A stretch of 64,000 nucleotides of DNA from Ceratopteris richardii (lineage: Eukaryota; Streptophyta; Polypodiopsida; Polypodiales; Pteridaceae). Below are positions 24,741 to 36,454 of this stretch, one piece after another. The notes below the pieces were generated by a model. It saw nothing but the letters and a program-made list of their open reading frames with translations. It searched no databases and had not been told where the DNA came from. Position 1 is the first letter of the stretch; each line of letters starts with the position of its first letter. The translations under genes were made by a program, and so were the position numbers. The DNA is taken from assembly GCA_020310875.1 (NCBI GenBank), contig CM035407.1, forward strand, positions 71,868,540-71,932,539, written 5' to 3'.

Positions 24741-25920
24741 TGTAATCGAAGTGATAGAAGCACCGGGAAGTGATAAGGAGTACACGGTAACTTTAAAGGC
24801 CATTACACGAGCACAAACAAAGGAACGAGAAGGAAAACAACCAGATCTGGATCAAACAAACCATAGAACCTTAAACCCCAAAATTCAAATAGTGGAAGAT
24901 TCAGAGGACCCAAGTGAGAATACCCAAAACATGAAAGCACAAAAATGGAAGGAAAGAAGAGAGAAGCTCAAAGAAAAATGGACGAAAACTAAAAGTCAAG
25001 AAAATAAGAAACACACAAAAAGCACTAAGAAGCATAAAGAACGAGAGATTCGGGAAGAAGTTCCCATTCCATTGCCCATTCAAGAATCAGAGAAACTAGT
25101 ATCAATTCTAGCTGGCCCAAAACCGGATGATTTGGACATGTGGTTGAAAGCGTACCAAGATAGAATTAAGACTGGACCGAACGTGGAGCAACACGAAAAG
25201 CTTTACCCTCAAGGAGAGTTAGAAAAAGAGAGGCTCGCCATATGCAGAAAACTCATAGAGGTCGCACAAGAGACCCTAGAAAAGACCATCCCAGCACTCC
25301 CCGAGACAAGGATAGCAGAGGATCAATACAAGGATTGTGTCAAAGCCAAGGATAACAAACCTAAAGAAAAGGATGATAAATGTGAGCTAATGAAAACCCA
25401 GGACGAACCAATGTCAACAATACCCGACTTAGAGGCTGAATGGCCAAAAGAATTATGGATAGAATCTGAGAAGAACAATGGAAGAAGAATGGAGTGACTA
25501 AACCTCCCTTTGAGGAATTAGATGTGGAAGTTTCTCAGCCAAGTCCCAACATGGAAGAAGTATATGAGGAAGTATCAAGACTAGACCGAAATAGAGAAGA
25601 AGCTCAGAGCATTTCGACCCTACCAAATTACATGGGAGAGTACGAAAAGGAATCCATGATGTTCCGAGCACCTACAGTACGAGGAAAAGGAAAGGGAAAC
25701 TCAGACAAGATGTCGCACAATCTAACAGAACTTAAAAAGACAAAAGTACAATGCCAAGTGACAGTGGAAGAACTACTCCGGGTTAAACCACAAATATGGA
25801 AAAAATTAGTCGATCAACTGGAACTACGGCAGGAGAAGGACGAAAAGGAAAACAAGGGACAAGAAAACCCATCTAAGGTACAAATCCCAGTGGATAAGGT
25901 TGGAGAGTTTAGTGAAGGAG
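24741..25920 (+). pseudogene. Gyp-A gag-protease linker region
   Basis: A highly charged, Lys/Glu-rich coding stretch (ERREKLKEKWTKTKSQENKKHTKSTKK) ends with a block conserved in Gyp-B: LAGPKPDDLDMWLKAYQDRIKTGPNVEQHEKLYPQGELE here, LADPTPEDLNMMLKAYQARIQEGPNVTDHEKCYP there. The conservation suggests a folded segment under constraint when the elements were active. Its function is unknown. Confidence 0.65.
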
Positions 25921-26240
25921 ATGAAGGTAACACATGTTTACCCGTCACTTACAATGGCTATATGACCAAAGCTATACTAGACACAGGAGCAGAAGTAGGA
26001 ATTGCCACCAAGAAGATTTGGGAGAGGGGAAAGCCTGCCTTACGACCCACTCGCATGGAGCTTCAATTAGCAGATGGCCATGTTGAGAAACCATTAGGAA
26101 TATTAGAAAAGATCAAATTGACCACTTGTGGAGTTGAATTTGAAGATACTTTAGCCATCTGTCAATTCCGAAAAGCAAATAATTATGAGATGATATTAGG
26201 ACGACCCTTTATGAAACAACTTAGGGTAGTGCAAGATTGG
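25921..26240 (+). pseudogene. Gyp-A protease domain (first retropepsin)
   Basis: The aspartic-protease signature is TKAILDTGAEVGIATKKIWE, with a later ADGHVEKPLGILEKIKL strand and EMILGRPFMKQL, matching the retropepsin Asp-Thr-Gly site and the closing ILG motif. It lies between gag and reverse transcriptase, as expected for Ty3/gypsy. In the family it cleaves the Gag-Pol precursor. Confidence 0.83.
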
Positions 26241-27069
26241 GGACGAGACTCTTTATACCTTCAACATCAAGGAAACACCACCAAAATAAACTTGCATACG
26301 TTTGCATATCGAGATGTACCCCCACTACAATGGAATCCTATACACAAGGAGGAAGATGATCTATCTATTCATAGCGATGGATCAAGCGATCAGTCATGGA
26401 TGCATGAGGATGCCCAATTATGGATGTGTAAAGAAGCCAAGAAAGAGGATAATAAAAGGCAGCTGTGGCCAATAGGACATCCTAATTACCGACTTGTAGA
26501 GGACCCAATGTATATGCCTCAAATCTTTCCTGATGAAGCGTTTGAACCGCATGGATGGATGGAAATCTTAGCAACCTTGGATGTATGTGTGAACGAGGAA
26601 GTTCTGACGATGAATGAATGTGTAGATGAAGAAGGCTATGATGTAAATTTGTACATGGTTGTCCTGCGAGAGGTGGAAGCAGGGGAACTCTTAGAAAATG
26701 AGTGGAAAGAGGAATATGAGAGTATAGAAATGGAACCATAATTTCATTCGGAAGAAAGCTACCTAAAAACCATTCGGACTAAAGATAAGCAGGAAATGAC
26801 CAAGGTCTTAGTGATAGAAGCAACCCCCATAGTGCCAAAGCAAGAGGAAAATGTGAGTAAAATCGGACCAAATCTCAACCTTTTTGAGGTTCCGGAGCAT
26901 TTTAAAGGTACAAAGTAGAAGAGAGAAAGATAGCCATTCAAATGTCTAAGAGAGAGGCTAGAGAAGGAGAAGCTTACGACAACAAAGAACAAACAAAAAA
27001 GATCATAGTAATAGTGGAAGATGGAGAAGAAAGATGTACATACATAGGTAAAGATGTATCAAGTGAGGA

Positions 27070-27770
27070 GGAAGAAGAATTAATACAACTGATCCGAGAA
27101 TATCGAGATGTATTTGCGTGGACATATAAGCATCTCAAGGGTGTGGAACCCTCTATTTGCTCTCATAGAATACCAATGATGGCAGAGGCAAAACCATCTA
27201 AACAATGCCCTTATACATATAATGAGGTCTATGCTGGTAAAATAAAAGAAGAAATAGACAAGCTATTAGCGGCTAGATTCATCTATGAAATAGAACACAC
27301 TGAATGGGTATCACCGCTAGTGGTTGTGCCTAAGAAGAATGGAAAACTCAGAGTATGCATTAACCTGAAAAAAGTGAATGCAGCTACCATACGTGATAGC
27401 TACCCATTGCCCATCACTGATCACCTATTGGAAAGAGTTGCAGGAAAAGAAGTCTATAGCTTCTTAGACGGATTCTCTGGATACAACCAAGTAGCTATTG
27501 CTACTGAGGATCAACATGAGACCACATTCGCGACTGAATGGGGGGTCTATGCTTTCCGAGTGATGCCTTTTCGACTCACTAACACGCCTGCTACTTTCCA
27601 ACGATTGATGTGTCATGTTTTCAAAGAATTCCTGAAGAAGAGTATGGAAGTGTACGTGGATGACCTGTGCACATACTCAAATCAAAGACAAGACCACATT
27701 CCTAAATTGCGGAAGATCTTTAATAAGTGCTGACAATATAGAGTCTGCTTGAACCCTGAAAAGTGTGTCT
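27070..27770 (+). pseudogene. Gyp-A reverse transcriptase region
   Basis: Motifs in order: FIYEIEHTEWVSPLVVVPKKNGKLRVCINLKKVNAATIRDSYPLP, SFLDGFSGYNQVAIA, TEWGVYAFRVMPF, TFQRLMCHVFKEF, and the catalytic EVYVDDLCTYS. The INLKKVNAAT...PITDHLLERVAG pattern differs from chromoviruses and matches the non-chromovirus OTA group in general form. The exact clade is unresolved. Confidence 0.87.
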
Positions 27771-27939
27771 TCATGGTAAGACAAGGGAAGATCTTAGGAC
27801 ACATTGTGTCTAGGAACGGAATATCTACGGATGAAGATAAAATCAAGGTCATTTTGGAACTTCCTAGACCGAAGAATGCAAAAGAGGTGCAAGCATTTAT
27901 GGGACATTGTGGGTACTATCGTCGATTTATCCACATGTA

Positions 27940-28440
27940 CGCCATAATTGCCAAACCCTTGTATGGACTCCTAACTCAATTCACTTGGATTGATGAATGC
28001 AAAAAGGCATTTAATGAGTTAAAAAGGCGACTTAGCACGGCCCCAATTCTGAAAACACCGAATTGGAACAAGCCTTTTCATATTCATGTGGACGCTTCTA
28101 ATTACGCAATAGGATGTATCTTAGCACAGCCAGCAGACGAAGGGAAGTTAGATCACCCAATTGCCTATACGAGTAGACAACTGAATCAAGCTGAGAGGAA
28201 CTATACAACTACAGAGCGAGAGGGATTAGGAATGATCTATGCAGTGAAAAAATTTAGACACTATCTCTTAGCCAACAAGTTCAAGTTCTTCATAGATCAT
28301 CAAGCTTTATTGTACCTAGTCAATAAGCCTTGTAACACGGGAAGAATTGTAAGATGGTTTTTGCTATTGATGGAGTTCAACTTTGAAGTAATAGTGAAAA
28401 AGGGAAATACCCATATAAGAGCAGATCACCTCTCTAGATT
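27940..28440 (+). pseudogene. Gyp-A RNase H region
   Basis: The connection segment FMGHCGYYRRFIHMYAIIAKPLYGLL leads to RNase H motifs FHIHVDASNYAIGCILAQ, NYTTTEREGLGMIYAVKKFRHYL and FFIDHQALLYLVNK, ending GNTHIRADHLSRL. This is the standard Ty3/gypsy plan. It is a fossil. Confidence 0.85.
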
Positions 28441-28689
28441 AACACATGGAGAACCACCAAATGGAGTACCCGATGATCTGCCAGACACTTACCTGTTTAA
28501 TCTAGAAGTGTGTCCAAAGTGGGCAGAGAAACTAATTCCTATACTCACTCATGGCCCACAACACTCAATCAATAAAGAGAATAAAAAGGAAATTCTATAG
28601 TCGAGGAATTTGCACATTATTGCGAGAAGTGTGTACTATAAGGAACCAAATGGTGTACTATCTAGATGTGTTGAGGAAGACGAGAAAGT

Positions 28690-30120
28690 GAAGTTAATTG
28701 AACAAGCTCATGTGAACAAATGGAGGACACACAAAGGAATTCACGGAACTCTAAGAGACTTGAAACGATTAGGAGTATACTGGCCTGATATGCCTAGAGT
28801 TGTCCATGATTATGTTAGTAACTGCGCAGAATGCCAGGAGACCACCCCTGAGGATCATACATCCTTACCTTTCTCTACAATAGCGCCCAAATGGAGTGAA
28901 GCACTAGTGAAATTCTTAAAGACCAAAGAACATGAGGAGGGAATTAGCTTGGAAAGGAAGCGATCCCTAGAGGAAATGAGCAAGGATTATGTACTCATGG
29001 GAAGACACCTGTTTAAGAGAAGGAAAGACAATCAATTACGGCTGTGTACATGAAGGAGAATATTTACCCATATTAGAGATGGCACATGCAGGTGCTGTAG
29101 GAGGTCAATTTTCAACCGAGAGAACCCTAAAAATGATCCTCTTTGCGGGCTTGTGGTGGCCAACTCTACATATGGATGCGGAAACCTATATACAAAGTTG
29201 TGAGACATGCCAAAGGGCTAAATACCTGATTCGGAGAGATGACATGGCATTGAGACATATGGTCTACGCTAGAGCATTTTCCAAATGGGGTATAGATTTT
29301 GTAGGACCCATTAATCCACCAGCCAGAGGGTCACATGCCGAATACATCATAGTAGCCACAGATTATTTGACAAAATGTGTAGAGGCAAAGACTACTAGAA
29401 GAAACGACGCTCAAACCACTGCTAAGTTTCTTTTTGAGCATATATTCACTCGTTTCAGATTACCAATTGAAATTGTGAGTGACCGAGGAACGCACTTCAT
29501 TAATGAAGTAATAGAGTCTTTAATGAATGAGTTCTTCATGATCCATAAAAAATCAGCCCCATACCACCCCCAAGCAATTGGTCAAGGGGAAAGTTCCAAT
29601 AAGGTGTTATGCACAGTATTGAAAAAGATCGTTAATAATGGGAGATTTGACTAGGACAAACAATTGCATCATGCAGTTTGGGCCTTCCAAGTTGCTTACA
29701 AGACTGCCATTGGAACTACCCCATTCAATCTAGTATACGACATAACGCAATCCTGCCAATTGATTTTTTAGTACCCACTTTGAGAGTAGCCCAGCAGTGT
29801 GAATGGACAGGACATGAATTATCCAAGCAATTAGACCAAATTGAGAAGTTACATGAGACTAGAATACAAGCGGTAGCAGGTATTTATGCGGCTAAGCAAA
29901 GACAAAAGGCATATTATGATGCACACATAAAAGACAAGGGACTAAAAGAAGGAGACTTGGTCCTGGTCTACACCTTGAAGCAACATGCCAAGAAATTAGA
30001 AAAACGTGGATATGGACCTCTAATCATCAATAGGATCTCCATGAGTGGAGCAGTTAATCTATCTACTCTAGATGGAGATGTTCTTCCTAATTACATAAGT
30101 GGATGTCGAGTCAAACGATA
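28690..30120 (+). pseudogene. Gyp-A integrase region with an extra H2C2 finger
   Basis: Two H2C2 zinc-finger modules are readable. One is at about 28705-28840 (AHVNKWRTHKGIHG ... YVSNCAECQ). The normal one is at about 29077-29215 (AHAGAVGGQFS ... YIQSCETCQR). The core follows with GIDFVGPINPP, VSDRGTHFINEV and the catalytic-Glu region near 29590. A C-terminal DAHIKDKGLKEGDLVLVYTLKQHAKKLEKRGYGPLII segment resembles the GPY/F module. Gyp-B has the same duplicated finger. Confidence 0.83.
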
Positions 30121-30369
30121 TATGGAACCATTGATGGATGAAATGCTAGCACGCCTCATAGGTGCACAAAATAGGAAGAAAGAAGATGAACGGATCAGAG
30201 AGGAGGCACGAGGAGAAGCCTTAGAGCGTATTAATAAATGGAAAGAGTGGATAAAACAAAGACATGAACGGTATCTACGAGGAGAAGAGCCTATTCCCAT
30301 GGCTAATTACCAAGTTCATAAGTCTGACACGACTAATGTCAACATGTCCCAACCTTACTTAAACCTAGC

Positions 30370-30736
30370 AATTGGAACAACGGAGTACCGACCGATAGAT
30401 GCCTTGGTAGACTCAGGAGCAGGACTTAGTTGCATACGAAACACAGTTACCCGAGATCTTCAAACGATTGTAATACCTACGAAAGCACATATGATAGGGT
30501 TTGGAGGTCAAGCCATAACATGCATTGGAGAAGCCATAGTATCCCTCCACCTACGAAATTCAACTATGGAACAACGAGTTCTAGTGTGCAAAGATGAAGA
30601 CTTAATAGAAAACTTGATACTAGGACAAGACTGGATCATTGAGAATGACGTAAGCATCCACCTAATGCAAGGATACATTTCAGCCAAGATAGGGCACAAG
30701 GAAATCTTTAGTCTATTAGGGGAGAAACCCTCATAG
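30370..30736 (+). pseudogene. Gyp-A second retropepsin-like domain after integrase
   Basis: Downstream of the integrase, the stretch YRPIDALVDSGAGLSCIRN ... AHMIGFGGQAITCIGEAIVSLHL ... LIENLILGQDWIIEN has the Asp-Ser-Gly signature, an internal glycine-rich flap-like segment and the closing ILG motif of an aspartic protease. A distinct protease domain already sits before the reverse transcriptase. Gyp-B carries the same extra domain at about 53380-53686. Its role is unknown. Confidence 0.72.
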
Positions 30737-31724
30737 AGACCAGAAGTCATCGAAAGTGCGGGACAACTCAAAGAAGAGCACGTAGAAAATGATTCCAGCC
30801 CCAATCACTCAGAAGTAGGTCCAAAAGAAGAAGAAATTTCAAACCCTAACATATCCATGAAAGAAGTGGATTATTCCTACTCAATTGATGAACAGAAAGA
30901 AACCAAGGAGACCAATACTCTTCGAGTTTCTCACACAAAAGAACCATCACCAACGTGGAAAATCACCCTCAACTACTTACATTCGGGAAACGTCCATTTC
31001 AAATGGGTGCGCAAGGACAGAGTGAAGGAATCAGAGATCGCAACACCAGCTCATAAAGAGGAGAAGGTGGGCAAGAATTCCTCTTCACCAAAATACTAAC
31101 CAAAACGACTCTTGCAAGTATGGCATCCAAGGCCTTTAATTGAAGCTCAAAAAGCATGGCCACAAATGTGGATTCCTAAGAAGGTCAGACAAGCGGCCAT
31201 TAAAGAGATAGACAAGCACGAGGAAACATCGCATCAACCCCACAGTACCATAAGGACTAACGAGCTTCATCACGAATACCTCAAGAGAAGAAACCCCACA
31301 TCTCCGATAACCAGAAATAGAAGAAATACCCATGGAGCACGGCACAATGAGACAAAAACAAGGTTCAATACCTCTACTACAAAATGGATCTGGAAACCCA
31401 AGCAACCGCAAGGAATGGAACACCAGAACCACGAAGATTTTTGTTGCACTCATGAAGCTTCCAATGCACCTAAAGTATGCATGATAGGGCCACAATACAA
31501 GGCCAGGCATTCGGCACATGATGTACTTAAGAGAATTAGTGGTGCACATTCTCCAATGGGGAATAGGTCATAGATTCTACTTGCTAGGAATGAACCTACT
31601 ATGTAAATAAATAAATTCTTTGGCTATGCTAATCCTTGTTTTCTTTCAGAAAAGAAAATGAAAAATATGCGGTAAGAGATCTTACTTATGCAAGCAAGGA
31701 GAATGGAGTGACGAAACGAACGAC
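30737..31724 (+). pseudogene. Gyp-A tail with K-W-x-P-K-type motifs
   Basis: A basic, low-complexity coding stretch after the second protease-like domain. It contains HFKWVRKDRVKE, QMWIPKKVRQAAIKE and TKWIWKPKQPQ, comparable with the IWVPKK and IWVPKACL motifs of Gyp-B. No domain was recognised. Part of the span (from about 31570) is non-coding. Confidence 0.5.
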
Positions 31725-31797
31725 ATGTCACTACTATACACAACACAATTGCTATATCTCCTATTGAAGCTAATGCTCTGTTCATTACAAGTGCAGA

Positions 31798-34518
31798 TGG
31801 CCTCCAAAGATTTTGAAGCAACCATTCAGGAGGAAGTGATGGAATTTCCTCTACAAAGCGTGACTAAAGCAAAGGGACACTGGTTTAGAGAAGATCAACT
31901 CGCTCGGGATTATCTATTCCTAGTGACCATCAAGATCAAGGATACGGATCATCAGTTCCCTGTTATGTCCCAAGATTTTAAAGTGGTACATGAGCTTCTG
32001 TCTACCATTGACATCATGCAGAAAGCGGGTATCCACAAATATTTTGAATTGCCAATCTACAAACCCAACTTTCAAAGGTGCACGCAAGTTATGAATACCT
32101 TACAACCAGCGCTACATGATCCATTGGTGCCAGAGGCTAGAGTCATGGATGCAGTAGGCGAATGGGTCATTATCCAATTTACACATGACTTGATTAAGGA
32201 AGCTTTTGGATGGGAAAAAGATGGCAACACGGTATTGAAAGAGGAAAGCCGCGCAGCAAAGACCAGGACCTTCACTAACATTAATCGCACTGACATTGAA
32301 GAAGAAGTAAGACTTATTCATCAACACTTTTGTTTCCCTAACATGCATAGATACACTGCCCCTCAAAAGATCATAGTACATATGCTATCTCATGCTATTA
32401 AACAAATTGGGAATCAAATTAATATGACTCCTTATATTCAAGAGAGGCTATTCGAAGCAAAGAAGTAGTGGAACCACAAGAAGTTCCTGAATGGCAGTGT
32501 AGCTCTAACCATATTGATATATCATGCCTTGGGCATTAGAGAGCACTTGCAAGAAATGCCATCTTCAGAATCCATGGCCAAATATGCAAAGGTCGCTACA
32601 ATCCTGAGAAAGAAAAAAGGTGTTAAAATCATTGAGGAGGTAGAAACTAGCTCCCAACCTAAAATGAGAGGTACAAAACGACTAAGAGAGGCGATGCAAG
32701 CAGAAGCAGAAGTACCAGCCACAAAAAGGGCACATGTGCTCCCCGAAACAAGAATTGAAGAGCACCAACCAATTACCGAAGAGGAATTAACAAGAGCCCT
32801 GGAAGACACACATAAATACACTGAGGGTCAAGTCAATCTACCAGTGCAAGGGAACCACTACCAGCAAGCCCACCAAGATGTGGAAGTAAAAAGGAGGCTC
32901 ACCAAGGTGCATCGGTACAAAGAATTAGGGTTAGTAAATTCAAGCTCATCTTCAAAGGACCGAGAGGAACCAGACAACTCCTTACTCAATACGAACATTT
33001 GAAGTGAGTCGAAAGATGATAGACAATGGGAGGAATTAAATGAAGTAAACTACAATGCTAAAGAAGAGGACATGAAGGTAAATGACACTCCCATCAACCC
33101 TAATCACAACACCGCAGACAAAGACACAATGAAACTATACATGTGGAGCATGGAAAGGATGTCCTAATAGGAGAAGCTCCAAGCATTCCAAAAACGTGGT
33201 TGAATGTAGATGTCACTCAGTTCAAGCCAGTGGTACAACATATGATCAATAATGCTATGGATATGCAACAATTAATGCTTGAAGCTGATGCTGACTACGA
33301 CAAAGTAATGCAAGAAAAACATAAACTTCATGAAATGGGTAAGAATCTCTCTGCCCATTTGATTCAAGTTCAAAAAAATGTAACAGATAAAGAGAAGTAA
33401 GTCCTAGAAGTCATGCAGCAATGTAAAACCCTAGAGACACAAAATGAGAAATTTAAAGAGCAACTACAGGAGTTACAGAAGAAATATGATGCTAGTGAAC
33501 TAGCCGAGAAGACACGGATGAACGCAAGAAGCAAGATATTAGAATCACAAATAAAAATATACATGGATGAGGCAGAGAACTTAAGGAACAGAAACAAGGA
33601 GCTCATGACAACTCTTTTAAGTAATCAACCTATAGAAGTTCAGGAAGTTCCAGAAAAAGACATAAAAGCAATGGAGGAAAAAATGGCTAGGTATGAAGAT
33701 CAGCTTAAGCAGGAACAAGCCATCATTGCCGAATGGGAGAAAAGGTATATGGATGATACCCGGAACTAAGGACAAAATGGAAAATGGTCAAAAATAGGTA
33801 TCTAGTGCAATGTAAAGAAGACACTGATCAACTCGCTGTCAGGGCAGAAGAAATCCAAAAGAATAAGGAAACGATTTTGAAGGCCAACAAAGAGATTCAG
33901 CAAAAAGAGGAGATGATAAAGCAACTGCAAGATCAGCTCGCACAAAAGACGACAGAGGGGACACCAATAGTTCCACACTCCACAGCGGCTATTGAGGAGA
34001 TTGAGGTACGTCCTCTCTCTCCCCCATTACATCATTCACCGATAAGGGAGGAAATGGAGATCCACTCTGAACGTACTCATCGGGATATTGCAGAACTAAG
34101 CCGACATGAGAGGGCACTACTGGTGTCCCAGCTTACTGCAAAATTTGAAGATCAAATAACAAAGGTCATGAAGGAATCTCAGATTGAAAGCAAAAATTTA
34201 GAACAGATATTGAAACCATTTAATGTACCATATGGACTTCTTAAAGAGCAGACATGGCAATACATAAAGTCCACGACAAATAAGGAGCCTGACAATAACC
34301 TCCAGTTAAGCAATAACACATTCGACTATATTCAAGCGGAATTTGAAAGAGCTGACCCCGTATGGAGGCGAAGACTTCGGGAAAAATACCCTACACTACG
34401 GGTACAATGGGAGGCATCGCCATATGCACTTCAGGTAAATCCATCTTCTTGCCCAGTACCCCGCAATCTACGAACCACTAGAAATGGAGGAATTCTTACG
34501 ATTGATGCCAACCACTAG
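31798..34518 (+). pseudogene. Gyp-A 3' coding region, first copy
   Basis: The N-terminal globular part (HWFREDQLARDYLF ... MQKAGIHKYFELPIYKPNFQRCTQVMNTLQP ... HFCFPNMHRYTAPQKI ... ALTILIYHALGI) matches Gyp-B 54720-55640 in order and pattern. Then comes a long Glu/Lys/Gln-rich coiled coil (about 33300-33960). Last is a conserved block (HERALLVSQLTAKFEDQITKVMKES ... YGLLKEQTWQYIK ... KYPTLRVQWEASPYALQVNPSSCPVPR). No signal peptide or membrane span is seen, so it does not look like an envelope gene. It is a fossil with several breaks. Function unknown. Confidence 0.65.
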
Positions 34519-34539
34519 TAAAATGGCAAGATATATGAA

Positions 34540-36454
34540 GTCTCCAACAATTCCAAAGAAGAAGAATCCATCCATATCAAGAGAAGAAGCTGGAACAAGT
34601 TCGACAACTATGATGTAAGGAGCCAAGCCGGCTAGAGAAGAAGAAGCACAGGAAACCCCAAAATCTAAGCGAACACATATACTACCATGGGTCTCGTTAA
34701 CTCAACCTCCAAGACCACAAAGAGATCTCTTAGTCGCTTTAGAAGAAACACATGCTTACATGCAAGGCCAAGTAAATCTTACTATAGAAGGACACCAATA
34801 CAGGCAGTCCAGATGCTTGCAGAAAAAGAGTAAAAAAGACCACAGCCCATCACAAACCACCAGATACAAGGAATTGGGGCTTGACGATTCAAGTTCCAAT
34901 GATGAGTCTATTCATGAACAAGATAGATTGGACACAAATATAAGAACAGCGATGAATGACGAAGATTGGATGAAGATTCATCAAGTCCAAAACACCCCCG
35001 AAGATCAAAATCCACAAGTACAAAATCACGAAGCACCATCTGAAGAAAGGCACACCATCCAGTTGAATACCCAGTCCAATATCAGTGTAAAAGAAGCATC
35101 TCCATCAAAAACAAATGTGCTACCACCCATCAAGGACGAATTGCAAAGGAATGTAGAAAAAGAGGTACTATCAGAACAAACACTGATAAAAATTGTGATT
35201 GAGATTCTAGATGATATGCCAAAAAGGAAGGGATTAACTAAAGAGGCTAAGCCAAAGATACAACTACATATTCGATAGCCCCACCAAACAACATTACACG
35301 TGGCACAAGGACAGGATGTTACCATAGGTGAAGAACCTATTATACCGCAAACTTGGCTAAATGTGGACGTCAATAAATTGAATCCACTTGTAAAGACCAT
35401 GAGTGATGATGCAATGACTACACAAACGGTGCTCATGGAATAAGATCAAGAGAAAGAAATGTTGATGGCTGATAAGTACAGATTTCAGACAATGACTGAA
35501 GAACTCACGACCACCATAGTCAATCTACAAAGTGCATTATCTCAGAAAGATACCGAATTGAAGACTGCGAAAGCAAATTTACAATTAGCACAGGAACAAC
35601 AAAACGGTATCATGCAACGATTTGAAGAAGCTTCTCAAACAGCTACAGAATTACAAAAGAAAGTTCAAGACTTAGAACAACAAAAAGGAACTTCTGACAT
35701 AGAGAACGATCGTATACTCAACCAAAGCAAACTCCTTGAAAGTCAAATCAAAGTATATATGGACGAAAATGATAATCTGAGGAGTAGGAACAAAGAACTC
35801 ATGAATTCTCTCTTAATGGATAAACCCTTAGAGGTACCGATCATCGACGACAGTGCCACACATGAGGTACGCAAAGAATTCGCTGGTATGGAAAATCAGC
35901 TTAAACAAGCACAGGAGAGCTATAAGGTATTAGAAACAAAATATTCTATAGACACTAAGGAGTTGAATCTCAAATGGAAAGAAGCAGTTGCAAAGTATAA
36001 TGAGCAATGTATACAAGATGCAAATCAAGTGAGGATCATATATGAAGAAAAGACTAGTATTGAAGAGAAGCTCAAGGCTAGCATCAAGGACAATGAAGAA
36101 AAAGATAAAATTATTGCTCAATTGAGGAAAGAGCTAGAAGATGCTAGAAAAATCAAGACACAAGTAGAGCCACAACAAGGGAATCCTACTGATGAGCTAG
36201 AGGTATGTCCTCTATCTCCCTCGATCTATCATTCACTGATAAGGGAGCAGGCAACAGAACCTAGTGACGATCATCCAATGCCATATATTGCAAAACTAGG
36301 TCAAAAGGAACAGGCACTATTGGTGTCCCGATTGATGGAAAGTTTCAAAAATGAAGTGGTCAAAGCAATGAAAGAAGCAAAAATTAAAGGCAAAGACTTG
36401 GACCAGATAAAAAGCCATTCAACATACCTTATGGGCTGTTGAAAGAGCAGACGC
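34540..36454 (+). pseudogene. Gyp-A 3' coding region, second tandem copy
   Basis: This repeats the order of the latter half of the first copy. The GQVNLTIEGHQYRQ ... RYKELGLDDSSS segment parallels GQVNLPVQGNHYQQ ... RYKELGLVNSSS. Then come the coiled coil with LESQIKVYMDENDNLRSRNKELMNSLL (parallel to LESQIKIYMDEAENLRNRNKELMTTLL) and the KEQALLVSRLMESFKNEVVKAMKEA block. The copies are clearly diverged, so the duplication is old. The region is cut off by Elm-D and continues at 61634. Confidence 0.7.
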
